A stretch of 64,000 nucleotides of DNA from Promethearchaeota archaeon. Lineage in GTDB: Archaea; Asgardarchaeota; Lokiarchaeia; Sigyniarchaeales; SOKP01. The stretch covers positions 186,001 through 250,000 of the forward strand of contig JAEOUA010000007.1 of the NCBI GenBank assembly GCA_016839555.1. The letters are read 5' to 3'. Below, in pieces: positions 60,721 through 64,000 of this stretch; position 1 is the first letter of the stretch; each line of letters starts with the position of its first letter. Below the pieces are notes generated by a model that had not been told where the DNA came from, ran no database searches, and worked only from the letters and a program-made list of their open reading frames with translations. The position numbers and the translations under genes were made by a program.

Positions 60721-62173
60721 AACAAAGCATCCCTGGATTTAAAATATTATTTGGATCAAATATTTTTTTTACTTTTTTAAGTGCAATAATATTTTCTTTA
60801 CTATAGTTTGCAAAGGTTTCCTTTGCCCATAAAATATAAGGCCGATTAAAAAAAGCTCCTGAATTTATTAATTTAGAACTAATATCTATGAAATTTTTTT
60901 TAATATCTGAAATTAAATTTCCATTTTTTATATCGTAAAAAAGATCAAATTCACAATGATATGAAGTTCCTTGATTTATAGCTTGAATATATATTCCTAA
61001 ATCTAATTTAGTCATTTTCTCTACTATTGAAATGAATTTAGGAATGTTTTCAAAATCAGTTATGAAAAAGATGTCTTGAAAAGCGCCTTTTAATCTACTT
61101 CTCCAGGGATTGCGAGTTGGTTGGTTTAAAGCAGTTAGAATCTCTTTTTCACTAATAGGACTAATTTTTTTTAAATGATCTTTCTTTATATTTTTTAAAA
61201 TATCCTTGATATCTGCTTCTTGATATGATATTTTATCATGTGCAAACTTACCACGACCAGATAAAACATAAATTAAATTCCATTTTTCTAATGAAGATGA
61301 TAAATCCAAAATAGCTTGTGTATTTTTTTTTACTAAAGATGCTAAATTTAAATTATTTAATATGAATATTTCATCTCCTAATCGATATTTTAGTAGCTCA
61401 TATTGAACGTCTAATAAATCTTGAATATTATTTGATTGAAGATGGAATACTTTCTGAAGGTTCGGTAATAATTCTAATTTAAGAGTTGCCCATGTAACAA
61501 CTCCTATACTACCTTGAGCACCTTGTACTATTCTATAAGGACTGAAATGAGTGGGACCCATTGGATTTACTTGAGCTGCTCCCGCTTTTCGCTGCTGTTT
61601 TATAGTCCCTGGACCTGCAGCAGTTCCTGTCCTGAATCGATCTCCTGTTCCAAAAACCAATTCAGTACATAATAAAGGATCTGAACTATCCCAATGATAA
61701 CGTGGAATTGTTATTGGGACTCTTTCTAGAGCCGTTGTTAACACGGACTTACCATCTCTTGGAGTTAAAGGTATTAAAATCCTCAATCCTTTTTTTTTAA
61801 GGATTGGAATTAATTTCCCAAAGGTTACTCCGGGTTCTATCATAACCACTCTATTTTTTTTATCAATATTAAGAATCTTATTCATTTTTGAGAGATCCAA
61901 TATTATAGAATTATCTTTCTGAGGAATAGTGTCACCATGATATTTTATAGGAGATTTTGAACTAATTGGTATGACAGAAAGATCATTTAAATTAGCTAAT
62001 TTTAAAAATGCTTCAATTTGACTTACTTTACCACCCCATACAACATATATAGGTTTATTTCCCTGGGCAAAGCTTAAATCTTGAGAGTATTTCTCTAAAA
62101 TTTCAGTATCTTTTGAAACATATTTACTCCCAAATATTTTAATCAATTTTTGATAAATATTATCTTCGGTCAT
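60710..62173 (-). CDS. FAD-binding oxidase (GlcD-like), copy 1
   Basis: This is a second PCMH-type FAD protein, distinct from copy 2: NKPIYVVWGGKVSQIEAFLKLAN, ILDLSKMNKILNIDKKNRVVMIEPGVTFGKLIPIL, RIVQGAQGSIGVVTWATLKLE and the C-terminal FDPNNILNPGMLCFD, the typical oxidase ending. Between them lies a segment rich in Gly/Ala/Thr (TGTAAGPGTIKQQRKAGAA). It is the first gene of the minus-strand operon; the 11-base overlap with the Fe-S gene shows coupling. Its 487-aa length is normal. Two FAD subunits around one Fe-S hub suggest oxidation of one substrate and reduction of another, or a heterodimer (inference). Confidence 0.87.
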   Translation of the reverse strand: MTEDNIYQKLIKIFGSKYVSKDTEILEKYSQDLSFAQGNKPIYVVWGGKVSQIEAFLKLANLNDLSVIPISSKSPIKYHGDTIPQKDNSIILDLSKMNKILNIDKKNRVVMIEPGVTFGKLIPILKKKGLRILIPLTPRDGKSVLTTALERVPITIPRYHWDSSDPLLCTELVFGTGDRFRTGTAAGPGTIKQQRKAGAAQVNPMGPTHFSPYRIVQGAQGSIGVVTWATLKLELLPNLQKVFHLQSNNIQDLLDVQYELLKYRLGDEIFILNNLNLASLVKKNTQAILDLSSSLEKWNLIYVLSGRGKFAHDKISYQEADIKDILKNIKKDHLKKISPISEKEILTALNQPTRNPWRSRLKGAFQDIFFITDFENIPKFISIVEKMTKLDLGIYIQAINQGTSYHCEFDLFYDIKNGNLISDIKKNFIDISSKLINSGAFFNRPYILWAKETFANYSKENIIALKKVKKIFDPNNILNPGMLCFDD

Positions 62174-62520
62174 AATGTGAATAATGCCTCTCTATTGATT
62201 TTTATAAATTTAAAATTCATATTTTTCATTAGATCTTATTATCTATTTTAATAAAAAATTTTGATGAATTTATATTAATTATTTTTTAATTTAATTTCAA
62301 AGTAATTTTGAAATAATTTTGTAGGTTTTTATTTTACTTATTTTTATAATAATTTTTTATCATGTTCAAGATCCATGTTAATATATCAGATATTGGAGGG
62401 ACCTCTTATTAATTAGGAATATTTAATTGATATTAAGGAAACACAATTAAAGTATAAAAAATTATTTATTTCATTATTGATGGATTTCAATTTAAATCAA
62501 ATTAAGGAGGGAATTATAAT
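62174..62520. promoter_or_regulatory. 347-base divergent region with strong ribosome site
   Basis: No ORF is seen in this AT-rich spacer between the redox operon (minus) and the reductase gene (plus). It should hold both promoters. AAGGAGGG at 62504-62511 is an unusually strong Shine-Dalgarno site, 9 bases before ATG 62521. TGGAGGGACCTC (about 62395-62406) is a local GC-rich palindromic-looking patch worth noting. Confidence 0.5.
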
Positions 62521-63939
62521 ATGAATTCCTATGATATAGTTGTTGTAGGAGGTGGACCTGGGGGTTCCATGGCAGCCAAAGTAGCTGCTGAAAAAGGTTT
62601 AAAAGTAATTTTTTTTGAACGAGGAAGAAAACCAGGTGAGAAAAATTCTTCTGGATGCGGTCTTGGACCCAGAATGTGGCGAAAATGGCCTAATATGATG
62701 AAAGAATTAACTCCTGATAAATGCCCATCATTAAGAGAAGGTCGATATGCAAGAAATTATTTAGTTGATAAAGATGGTGAAGTATCTGCCATGATATTAG
62801 CTAGACCGACTAAATCTGTCACTTATGAACCAGCAAAAAGATTTATTACGATGAATTGTTATCGCAGTGAATTTGATCCTTGGATGGCAGAATTTGCTAC
62901 TAACGCTGGTGCTGAATTAAAAACTTCAACTTTAATAAAAGGATTAATCAAAGAAAAAGGAAAAATAATAGGTGTAATTGACGAAAAAGGAGAAAAATAT
63001 ATAGCTCCTATTGTAATAGGTGCTGATGGAGCTATTTCTACAGTGGCTAAAGATGCGGGATTGCGAAATAAATGGTATCATGATCATATAACACTCGTTC
63101 CGCAATATGATTTTTATGCTCCTAAAGAAAAAATTGATTTAATTATGCATGAGGAAGCACTCGCTGTGTGGTGGATGGCAGGGGGCATACCAAGTGCTTA
63201 CCAAGTTTTTTTTGCTGATGGGTTTCATATAGGTTTAGGAAATTGGATGCATTCATGGGAAAAAAATCCATTATATTATCTAAATTATACAGTTAATTTA
63301 ACACATTTTCAACGATTAATTAAGATGTTAGATGCCAAACCTAGAGAATTACAAGCACATCTCTTACCTTGGATGCCGTATCCAACAAAAACTTATACAG
63401 ACAATGTTATGCTTATTGGTGATGCAGGAGGATTCCCATGTCCTTTAGAGGCAGAAGGGATTTTTCCAGCTATGGAAACTGCTGAAATTGCAGTTGAAGT
63501 AGCCGCTGAGGCTATTGCAGAAGGAGATTGCTCAAGAAATAAATTAAAAGAATATGAAACAAGATGGCAACAATCTTCTGTAGGTGTTGAATTCGAAGCG
63601 GGGCCAGAGTTGTGGAATATTTGGAAAGCTCTCCCTTTTAATAAAAATAATATGAATTGGTTTATCCCGATGATAAGTGAGGTTTTAACAGGTATTTTTG
63701 ATTGGTCAGAACCTCATAAAATTCGACTAAGACAAATTTTAGTAGAAACAAAAAAGTATTTGCCACAAGCAATGCCTTTACTGATTAAGGAGTTTATTCC
63801 TCTATTTTTAAAAGTACTTGAGGATGATATGGATCAAATATTCGATCCAAAAATGTTATCTAAACTAATGAATGCCTTCCCTGCACTATTAAAATTGATA
63901 CCGAAAAATAAAAAAAAACGGAGGCCTAATAAAAAATGA
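62521..63939 (+). CDS. Geranylgeranyl reductase family flavoprotein with long C-terminus
   Basis: The N-terminal FAD fold has VVVGGGPGGSMAAKVAAEKG (GGGPGG at about 9-14) and FFERGR, followed by a SSGCGLGP active-site-type Cys-Gly motif and a second FAD motif IGDAGGFPCPLEAEGIFPAMETA. This is the GGR/electron-transfer-flavoprotein-dehydrogenase-like family. At 472 aa it is about 100 residues longer than the 368-aa relative at 15944, with a helical, hydrophobic C-terminal extension (about 380-465) ending in a basic KKKRRPNKK tail that may touch the membrane. The very strong ribosome site suggests high expression. The stop overlaps the next gene by 4 bases. Substrate is likely an isoprenoid or quinone-type lipid (inference). 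Confidence 0.87.
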   Translation: MNSYDIVVVGGGPGGSMAAKVAAEKGLKVIFFERGRKPGEKNSSGCGLGPRMWRKWPNMMKELTPDKCPSLREGRYARNYLVDKDGEVSAMILARPTKSVTYEPAKRFITMNCYRSEFDPWMAEFATNAGAELKTSTLIKGLIKEKGKIIGVIDEKGEKYIAPIVIGADGAISTVAKDAGLRNKWYHDHITLVPQYDFYAPKEKIDLIMHEEALAVWWMAGGIPSAYQVFFADGFHIGLGNWMHSWEKNPLYYLNYTVNLTHFQRLIKMLDAKPRELQAHLLPWMPYPTKTYTDNVMLIGDAGGFPCPLEAEGIFPAMETAEIAVEVAAEAIAEGDCSRNKLKEYETRWQQSSVGVEFEAGPELWNIWKALPFNKNNMNWFIPMISEVLTGIFDWSEPHKIRLRQILVETKKYLPQAMPLLIKEFIPLFLKVLEDDMDQIFDPKMLSKLMNAFPALLKLIPKNKKKRRPNKK

Positions 63940-64000
63940 AAATAGAGCTTGAAGGATTATCAAAACATATTCCTGGAACTGGAGACTTTATTATATTTGA
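63936..64000 (+). CDS. Partial gene, cut by the window end
   Basis: Only the first 21 residues are present, starting MKIELEGLSKHIPGTGDF. The ATG overlaps the stop of the reductase gene (ATGA), and GGAGG lies about 11 bases ahead, so it is translationally coupled to that gene. Short ferredoxin-like partner proteins often follow such reductases, but the residues shown cannot confirm this. Confidence 0.6.
   Translation, partial: MKIELEGLSKHIPGTGDFIIF

Noticed and set aside
1..64000. tRNA, rRNA, CRISPR arrays, insertion sequences
   Set aside because: No T-arm-like GTTCGAATC context with an acceptor stem, no rRNA conserved blocks, no regularly spaced repeats and no transposase motif were seen in either strand.

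Overview
The window is a strongly AT-rich, gene-dense stretch that reads as archaeal and most probably Asgard (Lokiarchaeia-like). Archaeal markers are the geranylgeranyl-reductase-type flavoproteins, an aIF1/SUI1 gene, archaeoflavoprotein AfpA, PAC2-family proteins, TATA-like boxes and GGTGA/GGAGG ribosome sites. Asgard-like markers are a Rag/Arf-type small GTPase, a tandem roadblock protein, longin-like domains (one fused to a polytopic membrane protein), three JAMM/MPN proteins with coiled coils, and a VTT/DedA protein. No rRNA, tRNA, CRISPR array or intact insertion sequence was recognised. The lineage call is inference from gene content.

Layout. 0.1-6.3 kb: an unknown protein, gatC, a zinc protein, a HAD phosphatase, and a MoxR AAA+ ATPase paired with a vWA protein that carries an HEXXH metallopeptidase-like domain. 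6.3-8.6 kb: a structured intergenic region, then a corrinoid protein coupled to an MtaA-type methyltransferase. 8.7-15.4 kb: an internally duplicated membrane protein, a response regulator with a novel output domain, a truncated-looking GTPase, an Lrp regulator with a palindromic operator, and sufC-sufB-HTH. 15.6-26.5 kb: a geranylgeranyl reductase, a sulfatase-fold enzyme, tandem PAC2 proteins, threonine synthase, AfpA, a metallo-beta-lactamase protein with duplicated novel N-terminal domains, and a degenerate IscU. 26.5-36.5 kb: a membrane protein with a winged-helix tail, then an MPN-minus/MPN-plus pair, two acyltransferase-like membrane proteins, a zinc-ribbon protein and a third MPN-plus protein. 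36.6-47.3 kb: a ChlI-ChlD fusion, an ATP-grasp enzyme, a double-roadblock protein, a coiled-coil protein, PHP phosphatase, alpha/beta hydrolase, PepD and aIF1. 47.4-56.2 kb: longin-like proteins, MBL hydrolase, GDPD, VTT and EamA membrane proteins, the membrane-longin fusion and its W-GP partner. 56.3-64 kb: a redox gene cluster (two FAD oxidases, an HdrD/GlpC-type Fe-S protein, an SCP2 protein, a CrtC/AttH lipocalin-like protein) facing a second geranylgeranyl-reductase-family gene.

Most unusual points. (1) aIF1 has no ATG, GTG or TTG in frame ahead of its conserved Cys-rich N-terminus; the expected Met position is an ATT codon, recalling the AUU start of bacterial infC. A membrane protein at 55.4 kb similarly appears to start at ATA, seven bases after GGTGA. 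(2) An intact JAMM protein and a His-lacking sister are adjacent and both have long coiled coils, resembling the Rpn11/Rpn8 logic. (3) Longin, roadblock and W-x4-GP-x5-YP domains recur on GTPase-type, signalling and membrane proteins. (4) The redox cluster looks like an undescribed lipid or isoprenoid oxidation/reduction module. (5) A structured, relatively GC-rich intergenic segment lies at 6.4-6.6 kb.

Functional calls rest on motifs read by eye; no database search or structure prediction was run.
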